DNA of 64,000 bases from Streptococcus hillyeri (GTDB taxonomy: Bacteria; Bacillota; Bacilli; Lactobacillales; Streptococcaceae): NCBI RefSeq assembly GCF_003686955.1, contig NZ_RCVM01000003.1:1-64000 (forward strand), read 5' to 3'. The stretch's first letter is position 1; the number at the start of each line of letters is the position of its first letter. The notes beneath the pieces are model-generated. The model was given only the letters and a program-made list of their open reading frames with translations, made no database searches and was not told the DNA's origin. The position numbers were made by a program, and so were the translations under genes. Below, piece by piece: positions 10,187 through 20,181 of the stretch.

Positions 10187-10949
10187 TACGCCAACCTCCC
10201 TCACCCTTTCCTTTAAAAAAATGCTGGGCAGGACTCTGATAGGCTTTTTGATAATTATCTAGCGTTAGGGTTTCAGCTAAAGGGCCATCAGCTACACAAG
10301 TCTTATTTAACCAGACCAAATGATCAAAATAACTTTCTAGAGTATTCAAATCGTGGTGGATAACGACGGATGTTTTCCCTTGTTCTTGAAATTCCTTCAA
10401 AATTGACATGATAATTTCTTCTGTCTTAATGTCAATACCAGCAAGAGGCTCGTCCATGAGGTAAAGCTCTGCTTCTTGTGCCAAGGCACGAGCAATAAAG
10501 ACACGTTGTCTCTGCCCTCCTGATAATTCACTAATTTGTCTATCTTTTAAATCCAACAGGTTCATTTTTTCTAAGGAAGAAATCACAATGTCTTTGTCCT
10601 TGCTTGTTGGACGTTTCAACCAATTTTTGATGTGCGGATAACGTCCCGTAAGAACAATATCATAAACCGTTGCTGGAAATTGCCAGTTCACTTGACTAGC
10701 TTGTGGAATGTAAGCTATCCTACTTGCGATAATCTGTGATAAATTGCCCGATTGCCCCAATAATTCTATCTTACCACTATTATACTTTTCAAATCCTAAA
10801 AGACTTTTGAATAATGTGGACTTCCCAGCACCATTTGGGCCTACAATAGCACAGCGACTTCCCTGTGGAATAACAAGATTAACATTTTCTAGCGCTAGTA
10901 CGTGCTGATAAGCTACCGTCAAATCAGACACTCGAATAGCTGCATTCAT
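10179..10949 (-). CDS. Metal ABC transporter ATPase
   Basis: A 256-residue ABC ATPase. Walker A is GPNGAGKST at about 39-47, the signature is LSGGQRQR, Walker B is ELYLMDEP and the switch histidine is in VVIHHDL. It powers the two permeases that follow and sits 14 nt after the lipoprotein gene. Its sequence resembles ATPases of manganese/zinc importers (SloA/MtsB/MntB type). All catalytic residues are present. Confidence 0.92.
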   Translation of the reverse strand: MNAAIRVSDLTVAYQHVLALENVNLVIPQGSRCAIVGPNGAGKSTLFKSLLGFEKYNSGKIELLGQSGNLSQIIASRIAYIPQASQVNWQFPATVYDIVLTGRYPHIKNWLKRPTSKDKDIVISSLEKMNLLDLKDRQISELSGGQRQRVFIARALAQEAELYLMDEPLAGIDIKTEEIIMSILKEFQEQGKTSVVIHHDLNTLESYFDHLVWLNKTCVADGPLAETLTLDNYQKAYQSPAQHFFKGKGEGGWRNA

Positions 10950-10963
10950 GACTTTCCTCCTCT

Positions 10964-11893
10964 TTATTTCAGATAATCAACAATCAATTTAATATTGTGT
11001 TTATACATATCGACATAAGTGTCCCCTTTTTCACCCGCAGGTGCTAATGAATCTGAGAAAAGCTCCTTATGTTCTCCAGTAACAACCTCTACTGAACCAC
11101 CTTTGGCTTTGACAGCTTCTTGAAGCTTCTTCATACGTTCTGGATTTGTTGTGGATTCAGTGAAAATAGCTTTAATATTGTGATCAATAATCAAATCAAC
11201 CGTTTTAATCATATCGCTATTAGCAACTTCTGACTCCGTGCTAACCCCTTGTGGTGCATAAAGTGTAAAACCGTAACGATTTGCAAAATAGTTAAAGGCA
11301 TCATGCGGTGTCACTAAATAGCGGCTTTTCTCAGGAACAAGTGATAATTGTTCTTTATTCCACTTATCAAGCTCATCGAGTTCTGTTAAATAAGCCTTTT
11401 CATTTTTCTCAATAACTTCTTTTTTATTGGGCAATAACTCTTGCAAATCATCTGATGCTGCCTCTACTGCTTTTTGGTAAAGGTCTACATCAAACCAAAA
11501 GTGTGGGTCAACGACATCTTCACCATCTTCTTCCATCGTTCCAATCTCACCTTTAGTGAAATTGCGGGTTACAGCAGAGCCTTTTTCTTCAAGGGCTTCA
11601 ATCATTTTTCCTTCAAAATGTAAACCGTGATAAAGAACAAGGTCAGCTTCTTGCAATTTCTTCAAATCACTAGACTTAGCGGTATAAAGGTGAGGATCTT
11701 CTCCTGCTGGAATAATCAGTTGGCGCTCAACCAAATCTCCAGCCAATTCATTGACCATATCATCTAAAAATGATGTGGTAACCGTAACAACTGGCTTTTC
11801 TTTGGCAGTCTTTGTGCCAGAAGACTGATTGTTACAAGCGGTTAAAGCCAATAAAGCTACTGAAGTCAGCATAAGTGTGTTTAATTTTTTCAT
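10964..11893 (-). CDS. Metal-binding lipoprotein (LraI/PsaA-type)
   Basis: Surface lipoprotein of cluster A-I (PsaA/MtsA/SloC/MntA), 309 residues. A signal peptide ends in the lipobox LALTAC with the lipidated Cys at residue 20. Expected metal ligands are present: His in EDPHLY, His in DPHFWFD, Glu in FTESTTNPE and Asp in LFSDSLAP. It captures Mn2+ or Zn2+ (by family, manganese is more likely) and delivers it to the permeases downstream. It is the first gene of the operon, behind a TTGACA/TATCCT promoter with a palindromic operator just downstream. Confidence 0.92.
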   Translation of the reverse strand: MKKLNTLMLTSVALLALTACNNQSSGTKTAKEKPVVTVTTSFLDDMVNELAGDLVERQLIIPAGEDPHLYTAKSSDLKKLQEADLVLYHGLHFEGKMIEALEEKGSAVTRNFTKGEIGTMEEDGEDVVDPHFWFDVDLYQKAVEAASDDLQELLPNKKEVIEKNEKAYLTELDELDKWNKEQLSLVPEKSRYLVTPHDAFNYFANRYGFTLYAPQGVSTESEVANSDMIKTVDLIIDHNIKAIFTESTTNPERMKKLQEAVKAKGGSVEVVTGEHKELFSDSLAPAGEKGDTYVDMYKHNIKLIVDYLK

Positions 11894-11926
11894 TTCTAAG
11901 AAACTCCTAGGTTTTATTATTTGATT

Positions 11927-11944
11927 AGTTAGGTAAACCTAACT
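11927..11944. promoter_or_regulatory. DtxR/MntR-type operator between importer and regulator
   Basis: AGTTAGGT-AA-ACCTAACT is a perfect inverted repeat with 8-nt arms, in the form bound by the DtxR/MtsR/SloR/ScaR family. It lies around the predicted start point of the importer transcript, so metal-loaded regulator would block it. The regulator gene is transcribed the other way, 92 nt away. Confidence 0.85.
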
Positions 11945-11952
11945 TTATAAAA

Positions 11953-11981
11953 AGGATAAACGATGTTGAGCTTTTTGTCAA
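11953..11981 (-). promoter_or_regulatory. Promoter of the metal importer operon
   Basis: The minus strand has TTGACA (11981-11976), 17 nt, then TATCCT (11958-11953). The operator at 11927-11944 follows directly. On the other strand an extended -10 (TGTTATAAT, ending 12007) probably serves the regulator gene. Confidence 0.7.
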
Positions 11982-12035
11982 CCATTTACCAACATTTTTG
12001 TTATAATAATCTTTGAAAAAGAGACGAGGTTTAAT

Positions 12036-12677
12036 ATGACACCCAATAAAGAAGATTATCTCAAATGTATTCACGACTTACGAGAGCGTGGCGATAAAAT
12101 TTCTAATAAAATGATTGCAGACTATCTCCAAGTTTCGACACCATCTGTTTCTGAAATGCTGAAAAAAATGCAGGCTGAGAACTGGGTAGTAAAAGACAAG
12201 AATCTAGGATACGCTTTAACAGAAAAAGCAGATCTGATTGTTACGGAACTCTACCGAAAACACCGATTACTCGAAGTATTTCTCCAAGAACACCTTCACT
12301 ATACGACCGATGAAACCCATCAGGAAGCTGAAATTTTAGAACATGCTGTTTCAACCATGTTTATTGATCGTCTAGAAGACTATCTTAACTTCCCAGAATT
12401 TTGTCCCCACGGTGGTACCATTCCAGAAAAAGATGCTCCTTTGACAGAAAAAAATCATCAAACGTTGTCACAAGTTTCGGAAAGTGGCGATTATCAGCTC
12501 GTTCGCGTTCACGATGAAATTGAGTTACTGAATTATTTAAACCGCAATGACTTTCATCTCGGTACCCACTTTACCTTGATCGAAATTGATACCTATGCAC
12601 AAACTTATCAGATTCAGTTTAATAACAAAGAACTTACTATTCCACTAGCAATTGCTAAACTTATTTTTGTGAAATAA
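12036..12677 (+). CDS. DtxR-family metal-dependent regulator
   Basis: A 213-residue iron/manganese-dependent repressor (MtsR/SloR/ScaR type): an N-terminal winged helix (IADYLQVSTPSVSEMLKKM), a metal-binding dimerisation domain with HRLLEVFL and EAEILEHAVS, then a C-terminal SH3/FeoA-like domain. The length fits the three-domain group. A GAGG site precedes the ATG. It is divergent from the importer and shares its operator region, so it is the obvious regulator of it. Confidence 0.92.
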   Translation: MTPNKEDYLKCIHDLRERGDKISNKMIADYLQVSTPSVSEMLKKMQAENWVVKDKNLGYALTEKADLIVTELYRKHRLLEVFLQEHLHYTTDETHQEAEILEHAVSTMFIDRLEDYLNFPEFCPHGGTIPEKDAPLTEKNHQTLSQVSESGDYQLVRVHDEIELLNYLNRNDFHLGTHFTLIEIDTYAQTYQIQFNNKELTIPLAIAKLIFVK

Positions 12678-13370
12678 ATGGCTATACAACTAATACTCAC
12701 CCAAAATCAAAATTAGCAGTTTAAGACAAATCAAGAACCAATAAATGGATTGATTTTCCAGAGCTTCTTTCGCCATGGTAGTATTCTTATTAGTGAAACT
12801 GCCCCGTGGACAGTTTCAGCCTGAGCTTAGAAATTAAAAAGCGAGGGTAATTGGCTTGATAAGAACGGATTTTTGGGAGAACTACAGAAATTGAAAGTCA
12901 ATTCCCCCGCAAGGATGATTAGGTTGGACGCTGTCGAGTAGTCGACAAGTACAGCCAATCATCTACTGCGATAGAGATAAGCTCAAATCTAGCAATGAAA
13001 CTCAGTAGGAGATTGGGACACTGACTTCGTCAGCTTTATTTCCCACCTCAAAAGGTTCCCCAAACCTTATCGACTGTGACGAACTCTGTTCGTCTTATTT
13101 CCCACCTCCAAAGGTCTCCCAGACCTTTGGAGCGTCCGCACCTTTTTAGAAAGAAGCAAAAAAGTAATTTTTGATTTTTGTTAAGTATAAAGAAGCTGGA
13201 CAAAAAGTCTTAAAAATAGCAAATGGCTTAGAGTAACGTCGTCAAAAACGTTGATTCTAAGCCATTTTATTTTGTTCAATTTTCAACAGCAAGGCGGAAA
13301 TTTGAGTTTTGCCCAGCCTCTTTAGTTATTATGATACTTAATAGTTTGTCCTATCTCATTTAGGACTCAC
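12678..13370. repeat. Intergenic block of palindromic repeat modules
   Basis: No gene is visible in 693 nt. The block holds several inverted-repeat modules that recur elsewhere in the window: a GTGGACAGTTTCAG module (12797-12840, again near 36075), a nested palindrome (12914-12963, similar to 36177-36233), two copies of a TTTCCCACCTC/AAGGTCT module (13021-13069 and 13072-13146, inverted near 35940-36005, partial near 56690-56730), and a 135-nt element with an AATGGCTTAGA stem (13191-13325, again at 56273-56375). They look like small non-autonomous mobile repeats. Confidence 0.75.
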
Positions 13371-15671
13371 TTATTTTTTCGTAATGGGTGCGACACTGCC
13401 TAGCAGTTTTTTGAGACCAACTTCTGGGAATTTGATTTTCAATTCCTGAGTAGCTCCGCTACCTGAAACTTCTAGAACAATGCCTTCTCCCCACTTACGA
13501 TGGACGGCGATGTCCCCGACTTGCCAGTCTGCATTTGCGGTATCGTTTGTTTTATCAAACGGCACACCTCCTTTGACAAATGGCTGTGCAGTACTGATTG
13601 GTCTTGGTTGCGCTTGCGCTTTTCGGGCTTGAATAGCTTGTGAAAGGCTCATACCTTGCCCAAATTGTTTTGCTCCGCTATGTGACGACGTCGCCATAAA
13701 GGAAGTATTCGCTGGACGTGCTAAGCCTTGGTAAGCCAAAAGCTCATCTGAAATTTCACGAAGGAAGCGCGTTGGGCGGTTATAGCTAGTTTTACCAAAG
13801 AGGGTACGGGTATTGGCATTAGTCATAAAGAGAATCTCTTCAGCACGGGTAATCCCAACATAGGCTAGGCGACGCTCTTCTTCCAATTCATCCGGATCTT
13901 CTGCTGCACGTGTTAGCGGAAAGACATTTTCTTCCATCCCAATCAAGAAAACAACTGGGAACTCCAGACCTTTAGCCGCATGGAGGGTCATAAGAGTCAC
14001 CTCTGCCGACTCCACATTGCCATCGTCTGTATCAGCAATCAACGCCAAATCATTTAAGAAACGGCTGAGGCGGTCTAAGCCTGTTTCATCAGGGGCTCCG
14101 TCTTCATTATTGTCATCAAAGTTTTTCGTTACAGATAGAAACTCTTCAATATTTTCCACACGCGCTTGACTTTCCAAGGTATTTTGCAAGCGCAGAGCTT
14201 CTAAGTAGCCTGATTTGTCAAGAACAGCTTCAACGACTTCTGTCACAGAATACCGATCAATGTCTGCTCGAAGATTGAGAATGAGGTTTGCCAAGTCCCA
14301 AACTGCCTGCGCAGCTTTTCCCTTAATTGAAGACAACATGATATTAGCTGAAGCATCTAAGAGACTCGTGTCACGCTCGTAGGCAAAGGTACGGATTTTT
14401 TCAAGAGTTCCTGGTCCTACGCCACGTTTGGGTTCATTGACGATGCGTTCAAAGCTAATGTTATCTGCCGTATTGGCAATGATGTTGAGGTAGGAAATCA
14501 CATCACGAATTTCCTTACGGCTATAGAACTTGGTGCCTCCAACCATGGTATAAGGGATATTCGATTTGAGAAGCGCTTCCTCAATGGTACGAGATTGGGC
14601 ATTGGTGCGATAAAGTACCGCAAAATCTTTGAAGTTTTTAGCTGTTTCGCGCACCATATTGCTGATGGTTGAAGCTACAAATACTGCCTCATCGCGCTCG
14701 TCATTGGCACGGTAGTAAACCAACTGCTCACCATCATCATTTTGCGTCCACAACTTTTTAGGACGACGATTTTTATTATTGTTGATAACTTCGTTAGCAG
14801 CCTGTAAAATCTTTTTCGTTGAGCGATAGTTTTCTTCTAAAAGAACAACCTTGGCTTCTGGGTAATCTTTTTCAAAATCAAGGATATTTTGCATATCCGC
14901 TCCACGCCAACCGTAAATAGATTGGTCAGCATCACCCACAACACAGATATTTTTGAAACGAGAAGCTAATAGTTTCACCAACTGGTACTGGGCATGGTTG
15001 GTATCTTGGTACTCATCCACATGTATATACTGGTAACGCTGTTGGTAGTAAGCCAGTACCTCTGGATTTTTATCAAAAAGGCGGAGCGTCATCATGATGA
15101 GGTCGTCAAAATCCATGGCCTCACTACGACGCAATTCTTCCTGATAAGCCTTATAACATTTAGCTACAATCTGCGTGTACATGTCACCAGCCATATTGTC
15201 ATAAGCCACTTCATCCAGCAAATCATTCTTGGCATTAGAAATAGTCCCCAAGATGGCACGTTCATTCCATTTTTTCGGATCCAGGTTCAGATTTTTCAAA
15301 ATCCGCTTCATCAGCGTGCGTTGCTCACCCGGATCAACGATGGTAAAGTTACGGTTGTAGCCAATATGATCTGCCTCACGGCGTAAAATCCGCACACACA
15401 TGCTGTGGAAAGTCGCAATAAGCGTATCTGCTGTTGCAGGATTGAGAGCAATGGCACGTTCCCGCATTTCACGCGCAGCCTTATTGGTAAAGGTGATGGC
15501 CAAAATATTCCAAGGATTGACCATCTTTTCATCAATCAGATAGGCAATTCGGTGCGTCAACACACGCGTCTTCCCAGAACCCGCTCCTGCCATGATCAGC
15601 AAGGGGCCCTCTGTCGTCTCTACCGCCTCTGCCTGTCTGTCATTCATTCCATTTAAAAGGGGATTTCCCAT
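13371..15671 (-). CDS. pcrA: ATP-dependent DNA helicase PcrA
   Basis: UvrD/PcrA superfamily 1 3'-5' helicase used in repair and in removing RecA and transcription complexes. It has 766 residues, full length. Walker A is GAGSGKT (about 30-36), motif II is VDEYQDTN, and ADQSIYGWRG and LEENYRST follow, with a C-terminal RNA-polymerase-interaction Tudor-like segment (WQVGDIAVHRKWGEG). A GGAG site precedes the ATG. It is monocistronic or read with the small acetyltransferase gene 15 nt upstream. Confidence 0.96.
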   Translation of the reverse strand: MGNPLLNGMNDRQAEAVETTEGPLLIMAGAGSGKTRVLTHRIAYLIDEKMVNPWNILAITFTNKAAREMRERAIALNPATADTLIATFHSMCVRILRREADHIGYNRNFTIVDPGEQRTLMKRILKNLNLDPKKWNERAILGTISNAKNDLLDEVAYDNMAGDMYTQIVAKCYKAYQEELRRSEAMDFDDLIMMTLRLFDKNPEVLAYYQQRYQYIHVDEYQDTNHAQYQLVKLLASRFKNICVVGDADQSIYGWRGADMQNILDFEKDYPEAKVVLLEENYRSTKKILQAANEVINNNKNRRPKKLWTQNDDGEQLVYYRANDERDEAVFVASTISNMVRETAKNFKDFAVLYRTNAQSRTIEEALLKSNIPYTMVGGTKFYSRKEIRDVISYLNIIANTADNISFERIVNEPKRGVGPGTLEKIRTFAYERDTSLLDASANIMLSSIKGKAAQAVWDLANLILNLRADIDRYSVTEVVEAVLDKSGYLEALRLQNTLESQARVENIEEFLSVTKNFDDNNEDGAPDETGLDRLSRFLNDLALIADTDDGNVESAEVTLMTLHAAKGLEFPVVFLIGMEENVFPLTRAAEDPDELEEERRLAYVGITRAEEILFMTNANTRTLFGKTSYNRPTRFLREISDELLAYQGLARPANTSFMATSSHSGAKQFGQGMSLSQAIQARKAQAQPRPISTAQPFVKGGVPFDKTNDTANADWQVGDIAVHRKWGEGIVLEVSGSGATQELKIKFPEVGLKKLLGSVAPITKK

Positions 15672-15686
15672 TTGAAGTCTCCAATC

Positions 15687-16121
15687 TTATAAATCTTTAC
15701 TATAAAATACTAAGCGCTCAATTTCTTGAAAACCATTTTTTTGATAGAAATTCTCAGCCGGCATGCCCCTGTCCGTCAAAAGTGACAAAAAACTAACTTT
15801 TTCATCTAATTCATTCACAAGCTGATTGAGCAAAGCAGTCCCTAGCCCTTGACCCTGAGCTACTTTTTTAACTCCCATTTCATGAATATAGCATTCATGA
15901 CCAGACCACCAAGAACGTGTGACACCGTAAATAAACCCAAGAAGTTCACCATTTTCAACAGCTAGCACCCCAATAAAATTTGGCGTCTGATAAAATTCAG
16001 TAATGTATTGCAAAGCACCTTCCACAGTCCACTCATCATTCCAAGGCTCATCATTGAAAATGTCAACAAATAAGTGTGCACAAGAAAGCAAATCCTTCTC
16101 AGTTAGTCTTTTAAATTCCAT
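15687..16121 (-). CDS. GNAT-family N-acetyltransferase
   Basis: A 144-residue GCN5-related acetyltransferase with the acetyl-CoA loop in VAQGQGLGTALLNQL (Q/RxxGxG/A) and a C-terminal NFYQKNGF typical of the family. ATG 16121 follows GAGAGA; an in-frame TTG 12 nt upstream is less likely. The substrate is unknown. It lies immediately upstream of pcrA. Confidence 0.85.
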   Translation of the reverse strand: MEFKRLTEKDLLSCAHLFVDIFNDEPWNDEWTVEGALQYITEFYQTPNFIGVLAVENGELLGFIYGVTRSWWSGHECYIHEMGVKKVAQGQGLGTALLNQLVNELDEKVSFLSLLTDRGMPAENFYQKNGFQEIERLVFYSKDL

Positions 16122-16629
16122 GATTTCTCTCAATCCACAAAAATAAGCTCTACTATTTTACCATTTTTTAGGGAAAATAGCAGAGCTGATACTTGTCGTA
16201 ATTCAAAAATAACTTTTTTACTTCTTTCTAAAAAAGTGCAGATGCTAAAAAAAATTTTGGCACCCCTTTGTCTGAAGAAAATAACTCTAACAACGTCAGC
16301 CTCAAAATCTCCTACGGAATTTCCTTCTTTCTTAGCAAACTAGGACTATCGTTTATCAAAACGATTCATTGGTGTCCTAATCTTAATTCAAAATACTATA
16401 AAACATTATGAAACAACCATCTCTTGACAGAAAATGACGTATAACGGAGATACATTTATCATAAGAGGAATTAACTAAACTAGTATAATTTTAGTTTTGG
16501 AGGAGTATGGGCTATCCGAATTATTCCCGCAATGAGTTCAAAAATAGGACAGCTCCTATAGTGATACTCACTGATAAGAGTCTGTCCCAATTATTCATTG
16601 TAAGCTCAGAGACGGTTACCGAAAGCGTC
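16122..16629. repeat. Intergenic region with a long hairpin and repeat fragments
   Basis: No convincing gene. A strong imperfect palindrome lies at 16146-16187, where AGCTCT-A-CTATTTT pairs with AAAATAG-C-AGAGCT; its right arm contains the over-represented heptamer GCAGAGC. Around 16205-16245 a stretch resembles the inverse of 13135-13185, and 16390-16480 resembles 36360-36410 (AAACAACCAT ... AGAGGAATT). These look like eroded copies of the window's intergenic repeats. Confidence 0.5.
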
Positions 16630-17565
16630 TTAAGCATTAAAACTTTCTGTCAATTGTGGTACGACTTGTTTTTTACGAGATACTGCACCAGCAAGGAAAG
16701 CATGGTTATTTTCAAGTTTGAAGTTGAAAGCTGCTTCAACTTTATCCATGTTTGAACCAAGTGCAAGGATCTCAGAGTTTGAGTTCAAAATATCTGTAAT
16801 CATCAATACAAAATCTGAATAGCCGTTTGTTTCTGATGATGCTGTCATTGCAGCTTCAATCTCTGCTTGGCGTTCCAAAACTTCTGCAATATCAACAGTA
16901 TTGACTTGAGCCACACGGACATTATTGCCATTAAGTGGGAATGTTTTCGCATCAATATCAATCAATTCCTCAGCTGATTTACTTGAAAGATTTGTACCAG
17001 CTTTAAGGAGTTCAAGACCGTACTCTTCTAAATTCACACCAGCAAGCTCTGCCAATTCTTTAGCGACTTGCGGATCTGATTCATGTGTTGTTGGTGATTT
17101 AAGAAGGAGTGTGTCTGACACCAAACCTGACAAGAGAAGACCGGCAACCTCACGAGGAAGTGTCACACCCGATTCTTTTGAAGCACGGTAAACGATTGAT
17201 GAGGCAGATCCAACTGGCTCTAAACGCATATAAAGAGGATTTGCAGTCTCAAAGTTCGCCACACGGTGGTGGTCAATCACTGCTGCCACTTCTACTTCAC
17301 GAATATCAGCAATAGATTGTTGGAATTCGTTGTGGTCAGTCAAGATAACCTGAGAAACACCTTCTGCTTTAGCAGATTCTACCACACGTGGTGCTTCAAT
17401 ACCAAAATAGTTAAGCGCAAATGCTGTTTCTTCGTTAGGAGTTCCAAGAGCAACAGCTTCCGCATCGCGACCCCAAGCTGTACGCTCAAGATAAGCCCAA
17501 CCGTATGAAGATGCAATAGCATCTGTATCAGGATTTTGGTGACCAAAAACTAAACATTTAGACAT
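16630..17565 (-). CDS. ppaC: Manganese-dependent inorganic pyrophosphatase
   Basis: Family II cytosolic pyrophosphatase, which pulls biosynthesis forward by hydrolysing PPi. It has 311 residues. The DHH-family metal motifs are intact: [12 protein letters not shown] near the N-terminus, LTDHNE, and VIDHHRV; the C-terminal substrate-binding [10 protein letters not shown] is present. An AGAGG site precedes ATG 17565. It stands alone between intergenic regions. Confidence 0.96.
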   Translation of the reverse strand: MSKCLVFGHQNPDTDAIASSYGWAYLERTAWGRDAEAVALGTPNEETAFALNYFGIEAPRVVESAKAEGVSQVILTDHNEFQQSIADIREVEVAAVIDHHRVANFETANPLYMRLEPVGSASSIVYRASKESGVTLPREVAGLLLSGLVSDTLLLKSPTTHESDPQVAKELAELAGVNLEEYGLELLKAGTNLSSKSAEELIDIDAKTFPLNGNNVRVAQVNTVDIAEVLERQAEIEAAMTASSETNGYSDFVLMITDILNSNSEILALGSNMDKVEAAFNFKLENNHAFLAGAVSRKKQVVPQLTESFNA

Positions 17566-17708
17566 GATATACCTCTATTTCACATTTTTCTTCATTATAC
17601 CATAAAATGAGCCATTCGTTAAATCCCTTTCACTCAAAACTTTACTTTTTACGGATAATAGAATGACAGGAAAATTTGGTTTTATAGCACAGCTCCTCTA
17701 AAAATACC

Positions 17709-17740
17709 AAAAGAGGTAGAATTTTTGCCTACCTCTTTTT
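17709..17740 (-). terminator. Terminator of the flavoprotein operon
   Basis: AAAAGAGGTAG (17709-17719) pairs with CTACCTCTTTT (17729-17739). Runs on both sides let it work in both directions. It lies just after the stop at 17752. Confidence 0.85.
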
Positions 17741-17751
17741 GAACATCGCGA

Positions 17752-20163
17752 TTAACAATTTTCGGCGACTGCTGTAATACCTGCAATACGTCCAAAGGTG
17801 AAGATATCAGTTAATGAGTTACCACCTAGACGGTTACCCGCATGGAGTCCTCCTGCTACCTCACCAGCAGCATAAAGTCCTTTGATTATTTCACCACTTT
17901 CATTGATAACGTGTGTTGTGGTATCAATTTTGAGGCCGCCCATAGTATGGTGCACTGCCGGTTTACGTGGGGTCGCATAAAATGGTGCCACTTCACATTT
18001 GAGGTCAAAGCCACCCTTATTAAATTCAGGGTCAAAACCTGCGTCGACGTATGAATTGTAGTTTTTAATCGTTGTGACCAATGTTTCTGGATCGACACCA
18101 ATTTGCTCTGCTAATTCTTCCAAGGTATCGGCACGGTGAAGAGTTCCTGCTGCAACTTGCGCATCAATTTTTTCTTGACTAGTATTGTAAGCTGTCGCTT
18201 TAATCTTATCATCTGCAATAAGGTAGAAAAGGCCACCATTATCAATCGCAGCTTGAGACAATTTGTCACGGCTACCGTATTCGTCAACGAAGCGTTTTCC
18301 TTCTTTATTGACCATGATAAAGTTAGCAGGTGGCACTTGAAGCCCTGAGAAGAGCGCACCTGTCACAGGATCTGACACTGGCATCATTTGGCTGAAGCCC
18401 ATACCAACAAGGTCGGCACCAACAGATTGCCCAAGGAGAATACCATCACCGGTTACAGCCGGTGTATTTGATGTTGCAATGTCATCGTCAATTTCTGTCC
18501 AATAAGTATTGTACTGTTGGAGCATCTTCGTATTGGCACCAAAACCACCTGATGCCATGACCACTGCTTTAGCATTTACCGTAATGGTTTGACCATTTCG
18601 CCCTTCTGCAATCACACCACGAACGGCTCCATTTTCAACAATGAGTTCTTTAACAGGTGAATCAGTCAAGATTGTTCCACCATGTTCACGCACGTATTTG
18701 TCAAGAACAGAAATAAAGGCAAATCCCATAGGCTGAACAGGTTTGTGACCACGGCGCCAAAGGGCACCAACTGGCATGGTCACTTCATCACGAACAAACT
18801 CTACCCCAATATCTTCCAACCAACGAACAGAATCGAGAGCATTTTCCGTTAAGACTTTGACCAAGTCATAATTCCCATGAATTTCCTGTCCATTAAGGTC
18901 AGTTCGTTTCCCACCGATATAAGTCTGAATGCGATAAAGAAGAGTCGAATCAAAGAGGTAAGTTGGATCCTCAAGGTATTTTTCAACCTCACCTTTCAAG
19001 GCTCTAAAGTCTTCTAAGTATTCTGGATCAATGGTTTCTTCATCGGTGTTAATCAATTCTTGAAGGTTGTGCGCTTCACCAGGATTAGCCGCAAAAGTAT
19101 TTTGCCAAGCAGGGTCTGGAGCATTCATAGGACCACCAGCACGGACGGTATTGCCACCGACAGCTGGGAATTTTTCAACGACGATGACTTTCTTGCCTTC
19201 TTGAATAACAGTTGCCGCAGCTGCAAGTCCAGCTCCTCCTCCACCGACAACAACGACATCAGCTTCATAGGTCTTATCTTCTTTGTCCAAAGCCGAAGGC
19301 GCTTTAGGGCGTTTACGGAGCACATCTGGATTACCTCCTGCTAATTTAACGGCACGCGCTACCCCATCAAGGACACCATTTGACGTCACTGACGCACCTG
19401 AAATGGCATCAACATTAAGGGTTTGTCCTTCAATGATTTCAGCTGGAACACGAGTAAAAACAATATCTGCAATCCCAGATGATTCACCAGATGAATCAAT
19501 ATCAATTTTTTCAATCTTTTCTTCAGACAAGGTCACTTCCATTGGAAGTTTACCATTGTGCCCTTCAGTTGTTACTGAGTAAGTTCCCGGTTCAAAACGA
19601 ACTTCTTCTGGCAGATTGAGCTGATTGGCCACTTCAACAAAGCGCAAGAAACGGAAGAAACAACTGTCTAGGAAATCGACTGTTCCTTCATTGGCAAGGT
19701 CACCATTTTCATCAAAGGCACGGTGAGCACGACCTAAAAGGAATTCACTCCCTGGCATAACAGTCGCATTAACACCAGGAGCATCTAAAATCTGACGCAG
19801 GTGCAATTGCGCACGAGATGACCCCTGTACATCGTATGACGCCCCAACAATCATGGTTGGTTTGCCATCCAATGGATGGACGTTAAAAGATAACCATTCA
19901 ATGAGACTATTAAGACTTGATGGGATGGTATGGTTATGCTCAGGTGTCGCAATAATGACCCCATCTGCTTCCGTAATTTTAGTGTTAAAGTTTTGAATAA
20001 CAGGCGTCTCTGTTTGGTCGTCTGTTTCATTAAACATCGGCACGTCTGTGATTTCTAGAATCTCAATATCAGCCTTTTTCGCAAAATGCTTCTGCATGAA
20101 CTGCAAGAGCATGCGGTTATAAGACTTCTTCGCATTGGTACCAACAATCGCTACTAATTTCAT
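17752..20163 (-). CDS. FMN-reductase / FMN-binding / fumarate-reductase-like fusion flavoprotein
   Basis: A predicted cytosolic three-domain reductase of 803 residues: NAD(P)H-dependent FMN reductase (about 1-190), FMN-binding domain (about 205-275) and a FAD_binding_2 fumarate-reductase-type domain (about 300-803). The FMN domain carries SGASVTS, the motif where ApbE attaches FMN through a threonine. The FAD domain has [14 protein letters not shown] and a catalytic-arginine region GSRDKLS, like TRDK in fumarate reductases. By family it passes NAD(P)H electrons to an unsaturated acid such as fumarate, urocanate or an acrylate; the actual acceptor is unknown. GTG 20166 is an alternative start, but the paralogue upstream begins [10 protein letters not shown] like this ATG. 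Confidence 0.85.
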   Translation of the reverse strand: MKLVAIVGTNAKKSYNRMLLQFMQKHFAKKADIEILEITDVPMFNETDDQTETPVIQNFNTKITEADGVIIATPEHNHTIPSSLNSLIEWLSFNVHPLDGKPTMIVGASYDVQGSSRAQLHLRQILDAPGVNATVMPGSEFLLGRAHRAFDENGDLANEGTVDFLDSCFFRFLRFVEVANQLNLPEEVRFEPGTYSVTTEGHNGKLPMEVTLSEEKIEKIDIDSSGESSGIADIVFTRVPAEIIEGQTLNVDAISGASVTSNGVLDGVARAVKLAGGNPDVLRKRPKAPSALDKEDKTYEADVVVVGGGGAGLAAAATVIQEGKKVIVVEKFPAVGGNTVRAGGPMNAPDPAWQNTFAANPGEAHNLQELINTDEETIDPEYLEDFRALKGEVEKYLEDPTYLFDSTLLYRIQTYIGGKRTDLNGQEIHGNYDLVKVLTENALDSVRWLEDIGVEFVRDEVTMPVGALWRRGHKPVQPMGFAFISVLDKYVREHGGTILTDSPVKELIVENGAVRGVIAEGRNGQTITVNAKAVVMASGGFGANTKMLQQYNTYWTEIDDDIATSNTPAVTGDGILLGQSVGADLVGMGFSQMMPVSDPVTGALFSGLQVPPANFIMVNKEGKRFVDEYGSRDKLSQAAIDNGGLFYLIADDKIKATAYNTSQEKIDAQVAAGTLHRADTLEELAEQIGVDPETLVTTIKNYNSYVDAGFDPEFNKGGFDLKCEVAPFYATPRKPAVHHTMGGLKIDTTTHVINESGEIIKGLYAAGEVAGGLHAGNRLGGNSLTDIFTFGRIAGITAVAENC

Positions 20164-20181
20164 CACTTCATTCCTCCTAAC

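Noticed and set aside
12678-13370. A possible CRISPR array
   Set aside because: The repeats are palindromic, differ in length and order, and are not evenly spaced by unique spacers. No cas genes are in the window.
16507-16755. An 82-residue plus-strand ORF with a GGAGG-like site before it
   Set aside because: Half of it lies opposite ppaC and the rest in repeat-like intergenic DNA; no protein family is recognisable.
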